64,000 nt of DNA from Algoriphagus marincola DSM 16067 (GCF_000429405.1 NZ_KE386898.1:315631-379630), one strand, 5' to 3'; counted from the stretch's first letter, positions 1 to 9,295 are shown. The notes: generated by a model not told the origin, from the letters alone. Made by a program: numbers and translations.

Positions 1-1
1 T

Positions 2-1528
2 GAAAGTGGATACATACAGGCGGAGAATCGCATCATCAATGTGGATTCATTCCCGATGGGAATCGACTACGATAAGTTTGCCAAGCAGGCCAAAAGTCGA
101 AAAACTCAGCGCATTGTTCAGGATTTTAGAAAGCAGGTTGGAGACCAAAAGCTGATCATCACGATCGATCGATTGGATTATTCCAAAGGAATTCCCCAGC
201 GTCTCCATGCTTTCACCAAGCTTTTGCAAGACCACAAGGAACTCCACGGAAAAGTCTCCATGATTATGGTCGTAGTACCTAGTAGAGACAAGGTTCAGTC
301 TTATAAAGAGTTGCGCGAGGAGATCGATTTACTGGTAGGCCGGATCAATTCCGAGTATTCCACCTTGAATTGGGTGCCCGTTCATTACTTCTATCGAAGT
401 TTTCCATTCGAAGAGCTCAGTGCCTTCTACAATATGTCGGATATCGCTTTGGTCACACCACTTCGGGACGGGATGAATCTAGTCTGCAAGGAATATGTGG
501 CGAGCAGGACAGATCAAACGGGCGTTTTGATACTTTCTGAAATGGCTGGAGCATCCAAGGAACTTCAGGATGCAGTCCTAGTCAATCCCAATAATCAACA
601 GGGAGTAGTGGATGCGATTTATGATGCGCTGACTATGGATCCGAAGGAACAAAAAGAACGAATTGCTTCCCTTCAGTCCAGTTTGAAAAAGTATGACATC
701 TTTCAATGGGTGAAGGTCTTTATGGACCGAATCGAGCATGTGAAAGAAAAGCAGGCCGAACTTACCTCGAAAGATGTAGACAGCAAGGTGATTAATGAAA
801 TTGAAAAATCCTTCAAGTCCGCTAAAAATCCAGTACTATTCCTGGATTATGATGGGACTTTGACTGGTTTTGTGGCAAATCCCCAGGATGCCAAGCCGGA
901 TACCGAATTGAAAGCCATTGTCAAGGGATTAAGTGAAAAAGCACAGGTAGTAATCATTTCTGGAAGAGATAAGGACACCTTGGGAACTTGGTTCAAAGGT
1001 CAAAATATCGATATGATTGCCGAACATGGAGTATGGGTCAAACGAAAAGAAAATAAAGGGGACTGGGAGCTCTATGCAGATGTGGACGACAGTTGGAAGG
1101 AGGATATTCGATCAGTGATGGAATATTATGTCCTGCGGACTCCCGGGGCATTTATCGAAGAAAAGCATCATTCCCTTGTTTGGCACTATCGCAAGGTAGA
1201 AAGCGGATTGGGTGATCTACGAATGCGCGAACTTTTCAGCCATTTGAAATACATGGCTCGTGGACATAATCTGCAGGTGCTGGAAGGAAATATGGTCCTG
1301 GAAATCAAACGGCCTGATATTAATAAAGGTAGGGCTGCCACAGCCCTGATGAAAGGTCAGGAATATGATTTTATCCTAGCAATAGGGGATGACTGGACCG
1401 ATGAGGATACTTTCAAAGTCATGCCAAAAAGCGCCTATACCATACGTGTGGGATATGCCTACACGCAGGCTAATTACAATATCAAATCATTCCGACAGGT
1501 GAGAAATCTCTTGGGTAAGTTGATTTGA
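2..1528 (+). CDS. otsAB: Trehalose-6-phosphate synthase/phosphatase fusion, 3' part (5' end outside window)
   Basis: The frame is open to the window edge, so the N-terminal glucosyltransferase half is missing; 508 codons are visible of a protein that is usually about 730-740 residues. Seen: the GT-B C-terminal half (DRLDYSKGI and LRDGMNLVCKEY, the nucleotide-sugar and glucose-6-phosphate binding segments of OtsA), then from about nt 830 a HAD-type phosphatase with motif I FLDYDGTLTGF, motif II ISGRD and motif III GDDWTDED, typical of OtsB. Known role: UDP-glucose plus glucose-6-phosphate to trehalose-6-phosphate, then to trehalose, a cytosolic osmo- and desiccation protectant. Fused synthase/phosphatase proteins are common in Bacteroidota. 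A GTG at 41 is internal, not the start: conserved OtsA residues continue upstream of it. Confidence 0.95.
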   Translation, partial: ESGYIQAENRIINVDSFPMGIDYDKFAKQAKSRKTQRIVQDFRKQVGDQKLIITIDRLDYSKGIPQRLHAFTKLLQDHKELHGKVSMIMVVVPSRDKVQSYKELREEIDLLVGRINSEYSTLNWVPVHYFYRSFPFEELSAFYNMSDIALVTPLRDGMNLVCKEYVASRTDQTGVLILSEMAGASKELQDAVLVNPNNQQGVVDAIYDALTMDPKEQKERIASLQSSLKKYDIFQWVKVFMDRIEHVKEKQAELTSKDVDSKVINEIEKSFKSAKNPVLFLDYDGTLTGFVANPQDAKPDTELKAIVKGLSEKAQVVIISGRDKDTLGTWFKGQNIDMIAEHGVWVKRKENKGDWELYADVDDSWKEDIRSVMEYYVLRTPGAFIEEKHHSLVWHYRKVESGLGDLRMRELFSHLKYMARGHNLQVLEGNMVLEIKRPDINKGRAATALMKGQEYDFILAIGDDWTDEDTFKVMPKSAYTIRVGYAYTQANYNIKSFRQVRNLLGKLI

Positions 1529-1718
1529 TGCTAAATTGTGATTATCGGAAAATGATGCCAGTTGATCTCTTTTCTTTGGATGGCTGGCTGGAAGCAGAAA
1601 GATTGAAGATCGAAGCTCCTAAATTCTGAACTCCGGTGCTTATTCTCAGCTACCTTTGCCAAGTAGAAAACAGATGAAAAATATCCAAAAAATTACGATA
1701 GGCTGTATTTGGTTTATT

Positions 1719-1793
1719 TTGTCAGGCTGAGCGAAGTCGAAGCCAATTGTTTGCTTTTATTCAGCAACGTTTCGACTTCGCTCAACAAGACAA
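1719..1793. repeat. REP-like inverted repeat
   Basis: Two arms, 1719-1741 and 1771-1793, pair over a perfect 14-bp core (TGAGCGAAGTCGAA / TTCGACTTCGCTCA) plus TTGTC/GACAA at the outer ends, around a 29-nt spacer. It lies between the trehalose gene and the convergent PEGA gene. Similar GTCAGGCTGAGCGAAGTCGA-type repeats are scattered between genes in many Bacteroidota genomes. It has no U-tract, so it is not a classical terminator, though it could shield 3' ends. Confidence 0.75.
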
Positions 1794-1813
1794 GAATTAC
1801 CAATAAATGAATT

Positions 1814-3160
1814 TTATTGAATTCTGGCTTGAATTTCTTCGATTAAACCTTGGTATTTGATCATGATTCTCGACCAATCGCGGAAATATTCATCATCCTT
1901 TACTGTGATGACTTCCTTGGTGCGATTCGGGTCATTCAGTTCAGCCGCTTGACTCACCAGCTTCACAGCATAGGCCAATTGATCTGAATTGCCTCCCGAA
2001 CTCACAATGACGCGGGTACGAATCACCGCTGAATTGAAATTCTCAACCTGCCAAGAAGTAGTCAGATAGCCCGTATTGAAATCCACAGTTTCTAGGATGT
2101 CAAAGTATCTGGTGACGATGGAGGAAAGTATCCTCCAAGCTTCCTCTGCAGAGTAAGCAGAATCGACTGGAACCGTAATACGGACATTGGCAAGGTCAGA
2201 AGAAACTGAGTTATCATAGGCCTGATCTCTTGCCATTTCTATCGTTTCCTGAATAGGAGGCTCGTTTCGGTTTGCCTGATTGCAATAGTCCTTGTAATAC
2301 TTGACAAATCCATCTTTGCTGACTGTCACCCGCACACATTGACCTTTGGGTATTTTGACATCGTACGCTCCTAGTCCCATTCGCTGTCCTTGAATTTCGA
2401 TGGCAGCATCGCTAGGTACGGTATTGATTCGAACCAGTCTTTCTTCCAAGGCTACGGTCTCTCGGGTAGGCGGCTCTGGATCAATTCCCGGCTTATTGCA
2501 ATAAACTCGCTCATACTCCACAAATCCATCCTTACTCACAGTAACCGTTACACAGTCACCATTTGGGACATTCACGTCCTGATTTCCCTTTCCGATCAAA
2601 TTTCCATTGACAGTCACTGATCCATCAGCTGGCTGAACTTCTACCCGTACCTGTCGGTCCTTCAATTCGAAATAGTCCCGAATCGGTGGAGTCTCCCGAT
2701 CAGGAGAGTTGTAGTAAGTTCGTGTCAGAGGAGCAAAACCCGGTTTTCTCACTTCGATCGTCGCTGATCTGTCTTTGGGGATGGTTACAAAAATGGCTTT
2801 GGTGCCAATTCTTCTTCCATCTACAAAAATTTCAGCATCAAAGGGTTCAGCGGTCACATCGACTCGTCTCACATCCAAAACCACATTCTGATCTTTATCC
2901 CATTTCAGGTCCTTGTCATATTCTTTGATAACAGGTTGATAGCCTGGTTTGGTGATTTTGATTCGGTTTTTTAGGTTTTTCTCCAACTTGTATTCAATGG
3001 TACCAGTTCCGAGTTCTTGTTTTTCGGAATCATCGTAATCATTCAAAAGAATGAATTTGGCATCTGAATGGTTGGCGGTAATGGTTAATTTTTGGGCGAA
3101 AGTATTAGAAATAAGAAACAATCCAAGTGCTAACAAGGGTAGGAAGTAAATTTTTCTCAT
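1814..3160 (-). CDS. Secreted/periplasmic PEGA-repeat protein
   Basis: 448 residues from the chosen ATG at 3160, which puts a clean signal peptide (MRKIYFLPLLALGLFL...TFAQ, cut after about residue 23) first; an in-frame extension to 3220 would bury it. Four PEGA-like beta repeats are visible at about residues 25-80, 100-150, 170-222 and 241-293, the last two carrying paired cysteines (GDCVTVTVSKDGF...YC; GQCVRVTVSKDGF...YC) that could form disulfides. Residues 315-448 form a separate domain without a motif I recognise. PEGA repeats are usually found in surface or periplasmic proteins and mediate binding; no enzymatic function is evident. Convergent with the trehalose gene. Confidence 0.8.
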   Translation of the reverse strand: MRKIYFLPLLALGLFLISNTFAQKLTITANHSDAKFILLNDYDDSEKQELGTGTIEYKLEKNLKNRIKITKPGYQPVIKEYDKDLKWDKDQNVVLDVRRVDVTAEPFDAEIFVDGRRIGTKAIFVTIPKDRSATIEVRKPGFAPLTRTYYNSPDRETPPIRDYFELKDRQVRVEVQPADGSVTVNGNLIGKGNQDVNVPNGDCVTVTVSKDGFVEYERVYCNKPGIDPEPPTRETVALEERLVRINTVPSDAAIEIQGQRMGLGAYDVKIPKGQCVRVTVSKDGFVKYYKDYCNQANRNEPPIQETIEMARDQAYDNSVSSDLANVRITVPVDSAYSAEEAWRILSSIVTRYFDILETVDFNTGYLTTSWQVENFNSAVIRTRVIVSSGGNSDQLAYAVKLVSQAAELNDPNRTKEVITVKDDEYFRDWSRIMIKYQGLIEEIQARIQ

Positions 3161-3256
3161 GTTGTTTTTGAAGGTTGGGGATTGAGACTGCAATAAATTC
3201 AATAAGAATAATTTATGCAACTCATAGCTTAATAGTTTTGTGCAATTCTATGGTTT

Positions 3257-4327
3257 TTAGGACCAATTTTTCTTTAAAAAATCCAACCAATTGCCATGCA
3301 TGACCTTTTCGATATCATTTTTTGAATATCCTCTTTTCAAAAGTAAATCCGGGATTTTCTGCAAATCAGCAATCGTTTCCAAATCCCAAGGAGACTGCTC
3401 TGATCCAAAAGCCCCGTCCAAATCTGAACCAATTCCGATATGGTTGGCATTCCCTGCGATCTGGCAGATATGGTCTAAATGATCCAAAACGGTAGAAATC
3501 CGCACATCTCGTTCCTTTGGGGTGCTTTTTCCTCTTTCCCATCCCGGACTCAGCATCCAGGCATCAAAGGCTCCTCCGATTACCGATCCCCGGTCGATCA
3601 AGGCTTTGATCATTTCATCCGAAAATTGACGATTGTGATCGACCAAAGCCCGGCAGTTGTTATGACTGGCCCAAACCGGTCCCTGAAAAATCTCCAAGGT
3701 ATCCCAAAATGCCAAATCGCATAAATGCGTGGCATCCAGGATAATTCCCAGTTCATCCATTTTTCGGAGCAAGTCTTTTCCAGCCGCATTCAAAGGAGCA
3801 GAGGAGTCGGTACCATGAGCATAGCGGCCCGGTCCGTAATGCGCTGGACCCAATGCCCTTAACCCGTAATCGTATGCTTTTTCCAAATAATCCAAATTGA
3901 CGATCGAGTCAGCTCCCTCCAAGGAAAGAATAAAACCTATGGGCTCCTTGCTTTTATCTGCAGCTGAATTCCAAATCCCAAGATGGGTCTCAAGTTCCTT
4001 CCAATTCTTGATTTGCCTCATTTCTCCTCGCTCCACCATGGCTTGATACCAAGCCAACTGTCCTTGGGTCTGGGCCCAAGCCTGCTCGGGTGAGTGCCAG
4101 CCCGGAAGGGAATTGTCAGGTGCCACGAAGCGAGCAATCTGGGTGGCAACGACCAAGCCAATATTACCTTTTCGAAGTTCTGGGAGTGAGACCACCGCAT
4201 TTCCCCGATCGGGTTTGTCCGTTAAACCTTTCTCCCGTGAATTAATCTCTGAGACAGGTCGGGTCAGGTCCCGATTCCACTCCATGGCATTCATACTCAG
4301 GTCTAAATGGGCGTCGATGGTCAGCAT
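3257..4327 (-). CDS. Membrane dipeptidase family (peptidase M19)
   Basis: 356 residues, full length for M19 (renal dipeptidase family). All the metal-site segments can be seen: TIDAHLD (HxD), LSLEGAD (bridging Glu), LDATHL (His), ASHNNCRAL (His) and GIGSDLDGAFG (Asp). Family members are binuclear zinc dipeptidases of the amidohydrolase fold; bacterial forms act on varied dipeptides, including D-amino-acid ones. No signal peptide, so probably cytosolic. Its start lies 3 bp from the stop of the RsmI-like methylase gene upstream, and the hydrolase gene precedes that, suggesting a three-gene transcript. The exact substrate cannot be read from the sequence. Confidence 0.9.
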   Translation of the reverse strand: MLTIDAHLDLSMNAMEWNRDLTRPVSEINSREKGLTDKPDRGNAVVSLPELRKGNIGLVVATQIARFVAPDNSLPGWHSPEQAWAQTQGQLAWYQAMVERGEMRQIKNWKELETHLGIWNSAADKSKEPIGFILSLEGADSIVNLDYLEKAYDYGLRALGPAHYGPGRYAHGTDSSAPLNAAGKDLLRKMDELGIILDATHLCDLAFWDTLEIFQGPVWASHNNCRALVDHNRQFSDEMIKALIDRGSVIGGAFDAWMLSPGWERGKSTPKERDVRISTVLDHLDHICQIAGNANHIGIGSDLDGAFGSEQSPWDLETIADLQKIPDLLLKRGYSKNDIEKVMHGNWLDFLKKNWS

Positions 4328-4330
4328 GGC

Positions 4331-5041
4331 TTAGAAGCTTTGAATGATAAAAACGGTGGGGATTTTATGCAGATCGATCGGACTTTTCTTCCAATCCTGA
4401 ATGCTTTTGGTTTGGATCAGTTCATCTTTGGCTGTTAGATTTTTGGCGATGCAAAGCTTGGTTTGTGGAGAAAGGGTTCGCGTCAAATCCTCCAAAAGCT
4501 GATTGTTCCGAAAGGGTGTTTCCATAAAAATCTGCGCTCGTTTTTCCCGAAGGGACTCTGCTTCTAGCTTTTTCAAAGCAGCAGCTCGCTCCTTTTTGTC
4601 AATGGGAAGATAGCCATGGAAAGCAAAAGATTGCCCCGAAAAACCAGAACCCATTAAGGCTAAAAACATGGAACTCGGACCGGATAGGGGTACAACTTGG
4701 ATTCCTCGAGTGTGCGCATGGGCGACGGCCAAAGCCCCCGGATCAGCTATTCCAGGGCAACCTGCCTCAGAGATGATTCCCACATCGGCGCCCTTAAAAA
4801 GCGGCTGAAGTAATCGGTTTATGCTCTCCGGAGCAGTGTTTTTATCAAGAATTTCCATGTGGACCTCTTCGAGATTTACTCCAAGTTTCAGGCTGGAAAT
4901 ATAGCGTCGGGCAGTTCTAAGATTTTCGACTAGGAAAACTTTGGTATCGGCGATCACCTCCTTGACTTGGGGTGTAATCACCTCCTCGGCTGTGTTCTCA
5001 GCCAGCACATTGGGGATTAAGAAAAGCTTTCCTTGGGGCAT
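4331..5041 (-). CDS. RsmI-like SAM-dependent methyltransferase (tetrapyrrole methylase family)
   Basis: 236 residues. Matches the tetrapyrrole (corrin/porphyrin) methylase fold as used by RsmI, the 16S rRNA C1402 2'-O-methyltransferase: SEAGCPGIADPGALAVAHAH, VPLSGPSSMFLALMGSG, FHGYLP, and the METPFRNNQLLEDL segment. It is shorter than classical RsmI (about 280 residues), lacks its C-terminal part and has a diverged N-terminus (LFLIPNVLAEN), so it belongs to the shorter paralogous group common in Bacteroidota, whose substrate I do not know. Sits 8 bp after the alpha/beta hydrolase and 3 bp before the M19 dipeptidase. Confidence 0.85.
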   Translation of the reverse strand: MPQGKLFLIPNVLAENTAEEVITPQVKEVIADTKVFLVENLRTARRYISSLKLGVNLEEVHMEILDKNTAPESINRLLQPLFKGADVGIISEAGCPGIADPGALAVAHAHTRGIQVVPLSGPSSMFLALMGSGFSGQSFAFHGYLPIDKKERAAALKKLEAESLREKRAQIFMETPFRNNQLLEDLTRTLSPQTKLCIAKNLTAKDELIQTKSIQDWKKSPIDLHKIPTVFIIQSF

Positions 5042-5049
5042 GCGTTCAA

Positions 5050-5808
5050 TTATATCAAAAATTTCCTTACCTCTTCGATCACCTCAGCAGGCTTCTCTGC
5101 ATGCAGCCAATGACCTGCTCCATCGATAAATTCCACCTCATAATTAGGGAAATGAAAGAGAATGTCCTGCAAGTCGCTTTGCTGAATATAATCTGAATTT
5201 CCTCCTGCTAGAAAAAGAGTTGGACCTTCATATTTACCATCTTCATCCAATGCTTTTCCTACCTCCTCGATATTTTCGGTAATCACGGGAAGGTTGATTT
5301 TCCAATAAAAACCAGTCCGGTCTCTACCGAGACTTTTGAGCAAAAACTGTCGGATTCCGGGAATGGAAATATATTGAGCGAGTTGATCATCCGCATCCTT
5401 TCGGGAGTGGATTTCAGATAGCTTGATGGAGTTTAAGCCTTCTAAAATCTTCTGATGATGTACTGGGTAGTAGCGGGGTGAAATATCAGCTACAATCAGC
5501 TTTTTTACCCGGTCAGGATATTCGATGGCAAAATTCATAGCCGTTTTACCGCCCATGGAGTGACCCATTAAAAACACCTCACTCAAACCTTCCTCATCCA
5601 GAAGCTCTTTCAAATCCTCCACCATGACACTGTAATTCCACTCCTCATCCTGTGGAGAGTCACCGTGGTTTCGTTGATCTACTAGGAAAAGAGTGAAGTC
5701 TTTTTCCAGTTCCCGGGCAATGGAAAACCAGTTGTCAGCAGACCCAAAGAGTCCATGAAGAATCACGAGAGGCTGACCGGATCCGGTTTTTCGGAAATTA
5801 AGTTTCAT
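5050..5808 (-). CDS. Alpha/beta-fold hydrolase (YbfF-type esterase)
   Basis: 252 residues with an alpha/beta hydrolase layout: oxyanion segment LHGLFGSADNW, nucleophile elbow GHSMGGKTA (Ser84), an acid in LAGGNSDY and the catalytic His in GAGHWLHAEKP near the C-terminus. The DQRNHGDSP segment is typical of the YbfF group of short-chain acyl esterases. No signal peptide, so cytosolic. First gene of a probable operon with the RsmI-like methylase and M19 dipeptidase genes. Substrate unknown. Confidence 0.88.
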   Translation of the reverse strand: MKLNFRKTGSGQPLVILHGLFGSADNWFSIARELEKDFTLFLVDQRNHGDSPQDEEWNYSVMVEDLKELLDEEGLSEVFLMGHSMGGKTAMNFAIEYPDRVKKLIVADISPRYYPVHHQKILEGLNSIKLSEIHSRKDADDQLAQYISIPGIRQFLLKSLGRDRTGFYWKINLPVITENIEEVGKALDEDGKYEGPTLFLAGGNSDYIQQSDLQDILFHFPNYEVEFIDGAGHWLHAEKPAEVIEEVRKFLI

Positions 5809-5879
5809 CGTTAGGAGTGTTTTATTGCTGGCTGGATTTGAGATTCCAAGTTCTTAAAATCAATTGAAGGCTTCAAATA

Positions 5880-5909
5880 AAAAATCAAAAGCCGATTAAC
5901 TTCGGCTTT
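5880..5909 (-). terminator. Intrinsic terminator overlapping the hemH stop
   Basis: Stem AAAGCCGA (5888-5895) / TCGGCTTT (5902-5909) with the hemH TAA stop in the loop; read on the minus strand it is followed by a T-rich run. Confidence 0.7.
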
Positions 5910-6924
5910 CGATCAGGTCTTTGACACATTCTATCCAAGTGTCGTTGGAGTTGAGACTTGGAACTAGATCCCAATGTTCTCCACCCAATTCCTCGAATTC
6001 CTCCTTGTATTCTTCACCCACTTCGACGGTTGTTTCCAGACAGTCGGCCACGAATGCCGGAGAGAAGACTAATACTTTTTTGATTCCTTTTCCAGCCAAT
6101 TCTTTAATGACATCCTCTGTGTAAGGCTTGACCCATGGATCATTTCCCAGTCGGGATTGGAAGCAGGTCGTCACTTTTTCCTCAGGTAGACCTAGCTTGG
6201 CAGCTACCAGTCGGGTGGTTTGGAAGCACTGTGCCCGATAGCAGAATTGGTTTTTTGCCCCATATTTATTGCAGCAGGAGCCCAGCTTACAGTAGTTGTC
6301 TACCGAGCCCTTGCGAATCTGTCGCTCTGGCAAACCGTGGTAAGAGAAGACAAAATGCTCGTAGTCTCCTTTTTCCATCATTTCCCGTCCCAATTCTTCC
6401 CAGGCTTGCAAAAAGAGTGGATGCTCCACAAAGTTGCTGATAAATGAGATCTCAGGGATAATCTGCCAGCCACGGGCAATCTCCATGACGCGATCGATCA
6501 CGGAGCCATTGGTAGCCGAAGCGTACTGAGGGAAAAGAGGCAGAACGATGATTTTTCGCACTTTTTCTGCCATCAACTCATTGAGGCCTTGATCAATACT
6601 AGGGCTCTGATAGCGCATGGCGATTTTTACCAAATACTTATCGGGATCGAGTTTGGGGATCAATTTGTCCCGCAGATCCTCTGTATGGAAAAGCAAGGGT
6701 GAGCCTCGGTCAGTCCAGAGTTTTCTATATTCTTTGGCAGATTTGGGTGCCCTGAAAGGAGCAATGATCAGATTGACCAGCATCCAACGGGGGATGAAAG
6801 GAAAGTCAATGACGCGCCCGTCCATCAAGAATTCGCGAAGGTATTTACGTACGTCTCCGGTGGCAGTACTGTCCGGAGTTCCCAAATTGACGAGCAAAAC
6901 GCCAATTTTCTGTGCTTTTGGCAT
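5896..6924 (-). CDS. hemH: Ferrochelatase
   Basis: 342 residues. Inserts Fe(II) into protoporphyrin IX, the last step of protoheme synthesis. Hallmarks: LLVNLGTPDS at the N-terminus, FSYHGLPERQ with the metal-site His196, and FSPAFVADCLETTVE with the catalytic Glu297. An internal cysteine-rich segment (Cys212, Cys217, Cys218, Cys228, Cys233) follows the His motif; comparable internal cysteine clusters bind a [2Fe-2S] centre in some bacterial ferrochelatases, so a cluster is possible here. Monocistronic: 87 bp from the next gene, and its stop lies within a terminator hairpin. Confidence 0.95.
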   Translation of the reverse strand: MPKAQKIGVLLVNLGTPDSTATGDVRKYLREFLMDGRVIDFPFIPRWMLVNLIIAPFRAPKSAKEYRKLWTDRGSPLLFHTEDLRDKLIPKLDPDKYLVKIAMRYQSPSIDQGLNELMAEKVRKIIVLPLFPQYASATNGSVIDRVMEIARGWQIIPEISFISNFVEHPLFLQAWEELGREMMEKGDYEHFVFSYHGLPERQIRKGSVDNYCKLGSCCNKYGAKNQFCYRAQCFQTTRLVAAKLGLPEEKVTTCFQSRLGNDPWVKPYTEDVIKELAGKGIKKVLVFSPAFVADCLETTVEVGEEYKEEFEELGGEHWDLVPSLNSNDTWIECVKDLIESRS

Positions 6925-7022
6925 GATTGGTTTGGTAAATCGGTGAGTGTTTACAACTCAAAATTAAGCCTGAAAGTTAATTCAAACCAATAGAACAAAT
7001 TGATGAAGGATTGATAAAGCTG

Positions 7023-8261
7023 TTAGATCTTGAGATTTCCCGCCCATTTCATCAATGGACCAGAGGCAATACTTGATACTAAAGCCAAGATTACCAGTCC
7101 GATAAAGAGCGAATCAGACACCAATCCGTACTCCAAGGCAATCAATCCCAAAATAATATCCATACTTCCTCGTGTACTCAATCCAAAACCTGTGATGATG
7201 GACTGCTTTCTCCCTACGCCGGCAAATCGCCCACCAATGTAGGCACCGTAATACTTGGTCAGTAATCCTACTACCACCACAACTCCCGTGACTCCGAGGT
7301 CAAAGCTTTCAATGAAATTCACCTTCAAACCGATAGATACAAAGAAGATCGGGGCGAAAATATTATTGATAAACTGATGTAAGATTTCCTTGGCTTTTTC
7401 TGTCAAATGATCAGAGTCTCCCAGTGCCACACCAATGATAAATGCGCCAAAAATGGCATGGATTCCAATAAACTCGGTAAAGGATGCGGCAAGGAAACAC
7501 AAGGCTAAGGAAAGTGAAAGTAGACCACCAGGCCATGCGAGTTTTTTATTGACCCAAGGCAGGGTTTTGTTGATCAGCCCTTTTCCGACAGTCAGCATGA
7601 CCAGAGTAAACAAGAGGGTCAAGCCAATCGTCGGCCAAACGCCCAAGCCACCACTGCTACTTTCGGAGAGCGAAAGGATAACCGAAAATACAATCCATCC
7701 CAATACATCGACAATCATCGCTCCTGCTATGATTAGTAGGCCCGTTTGGGTTTTGAAAAGGTTGAGATCCATCAGGACACGAGCCACTACAGCCAGAGCC
7801 GTAATACTGATAGCCAAGCCGAAAAAGGTGGAAGCTACGATTCGGTCATTGATATTGACCCCGAGAAACTCCGGGAAAGCGTATGCTACCACAAAGCCCG
7901 CGATGATAGGCAAGATCATTGAGGCAACTGCGATTTGCAGGGCGTTTTTTCCCTGACTCCACACAATCTGCAACTCCACTTCCAAGCCTGCAATGAAGAG
8001 CAAAAGGACTACCGAAATCTGCACAAAGCCATCGAGGGCAATATTTGTTGTCTCGGGATTAGCGGCAAAAAGGTAGGTGTGGAATTCTGGGAAAAGGGTT
8101 CCCAAAATGGTAGGTCCTAGAATAATACCTGCTAGTATTTCGCCCACCACGGCAGGCTGCTTGAGCTGCCTTGCGATCTCAGCGAAGACTCTTGCCATGA
8201 TGAGCATGGCAGCAATTTGTAACAGGAGATTGATAACCTCCTTATGGTTCAAAGTTTCCAT
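7023..8261 (-). CDS. Cation:proton antiporter (CPA2 family)
   Basis: 412 residues of mostly hydrophobic helices (about 11-12 membrane spans). Typical CPA2 segments: RQLKQPAVVGEILAGIILGPTILG near the N-terminus, FIAGLEVEL, the SITALAVVARVLMDLNL stretch and FFVSIGLKVNF. It lacks the cytosolic RCK/KTN domain found in KefB/KefC, so the protein is the transporter part alone. Predicted to exchange Na+ or K+ for H+ across the inner membrane. It follows the tandem universal stress gene by 6 bp, a recurrent pairing that suggests the stress protein regulates the antiporter. Confidence 0.92.
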   Translation of the reverse strand: METLNHKEVINLLLQIAAMLIMARVFAEIARQLKQPAVVGEILAGIILGPTILGTLFPEFHTYLFAANPETTNIALDGFVQISVVLLLFIAGLEVELQIVWSQGKNALQIAVASMILPIIAGFVVAYAFPEFLGVNINDRIVASTFFGLAISITALAVVARVLMDLNLFKTQTGLLIIAGAMIVDVLGWIVFSVILSLSESSSGGLGVWPTIGLTLLFTLVMLTVGKGLINKTLPWVNKKLAWPGGLLSLSLALCFLAASFTEFIGIHAIFGAFIIGVALGDSDHLTEKAKEILHQFINNIFAPIFFVSIGLKVNFIESFDLGVTGVVVVVGLLTKYYGAYIGGRFAGVGRKQSIITGFGLSTRGSMDIILGLIALEYGLVSDSLFIGLVILALVSSIASGPLMKWAGNLKI

Positions 8262-8267
8262 GGAGGT

Positions 8268-9098
8268 TTATTTTTTGACGATGAGAAGATTACAAGGTAA
8301 GGTACTAAGTAGTTCTTCGAGATCGTGAGGGAAGAGTCGGTCAAAGAAGTTTAGTCGGCGATCATCACCGACCACGAGCAAGTTGGCATCTGTCTTTTCG
8401 CAGAATCTCGCCAGCTCTACGGCCCACTTTCCTCCGGTTACCTTGATGTTTATTTTCAAATTTCCCTTGTCTAGTTTGTCAATGATTTTTTCTACGTACT
8501 CGATCTCATTTTGGACGAGTCGTCTGCGGGTTTGGGAGATTTCATCTTCCGAATCTTCCCCTGCTGTACCCATTTGGAGGCCATAAAGTTTTATTTCATT
8601 CAAAATAGAAACTAAGTCCGCCTTTACTATTTTGGAAAACTCCAGTCCCTGTTCGATAACTTGTGGGGTAAACTCCAGCTGGGTCCCATTGATGACAATT
8701 CGTGAAAATTCAGAAGTTTCTACTTTTGGCTCGATCAAAGTCAAAACGGAACAAGGAGCTTTTCGGATGATTTTTCTTCCGACTGTTCCCATGTAGTACT
8801 TGAAAAGCCCTTCCTGCTTCAATGCTCCTGCCACTAGCAAGTCCACTTTTTCTTCCTCACAGGCCTTGAGAATCATTTTTACAGGTTTTCCCTCAAGCCA
8901 TAAAACTTTGATTCGTAGCTTGTCGCAGCCATGGCGTTGTAAAAGCTGATCGAGCTTTTCTTCCAATTGAGGCGTTTTAGTGCCCACATGAATAAGCAAC
9001 AATTCAGTGTCAAAAAGCAAGACTAGCCGTTTGACCTCGGCAATCAAGGCCTCAATTCGAGGAGAAAAGGCAATGGCCAAAGCTATTTTAGTGTACAT
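8268..9098 (-). CDS. Tandem-domain universal stress protein
   Basis: 276 residues with two UspA-type domains (about 1-140 and 147-276). Domain 1 starts KIALAIAFSPR and ends with the nucleotide-loop-like GTVGRKIIRKAPCSVLTL; domain 2 ends LFPHDLEELLSTLPCNLLIVKK, and DANLLVVGDDRR resembles the loop region of this fold. Neither loop is a perfect G-x2-G-x9-G(S/T) ATP motif, so nucleotide binding is uncertain. Cytosolic; co-transcribed with the CPA2 antiporter (6 bp gap). Confidence 0.88.
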   Translation of the reverse strand: MYTKIALAIAFSPRIEALIAEVKRLVLLFDTELLLIHVGTKTPQLEEKLDQLLQRHGCDKLRIKVLWLEGKPVKMILKACEEEKVDLLVAGALKQEGLFKYYMGTVGRKIIRKAPCSVLTLIEPKVETSEFSRIVINGTQLEFTPQVIEQGLEFSKIVKADLVSILNEIKLYGLQMGTAGEDSEDEISQTRRRLVQNEIEYVEKIIDKLDKGNLKINIKVTGGKWAVELARFCEKTDANLLVVGDDRRLNFFDRLFPHDLEELLSTLPCNLLIVKK

Positions 9099-9295
9099 AA
9101 GACGTGGGGAGTTTTGACTAAATAATAAAATTTTCAGCTTGCGTCCAATTAAAATTTTCTACCCATTTATCATTTCCTATCTCCATTCAAGCTTTTTTGG
9201 GCTTTCAGAAGTAAGTCTTGGTGCTTATCTGGATATATTTTGATAAAATTAGGCAGTGATGATCGAATTCACCTGTAATTAAATCCCATTAGTTT

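Noticed and set aside
41-41. GTG at 41 as start of the trehalose gene
   Set aside because: Conserved OtsA residues continue upstream to the window edge, so the gene is simply cut by the window.
3161-3220. N-terminal extension of the PEGA protein
   Set aside because: Adds 20 residues ahead of a complete signal peptide.
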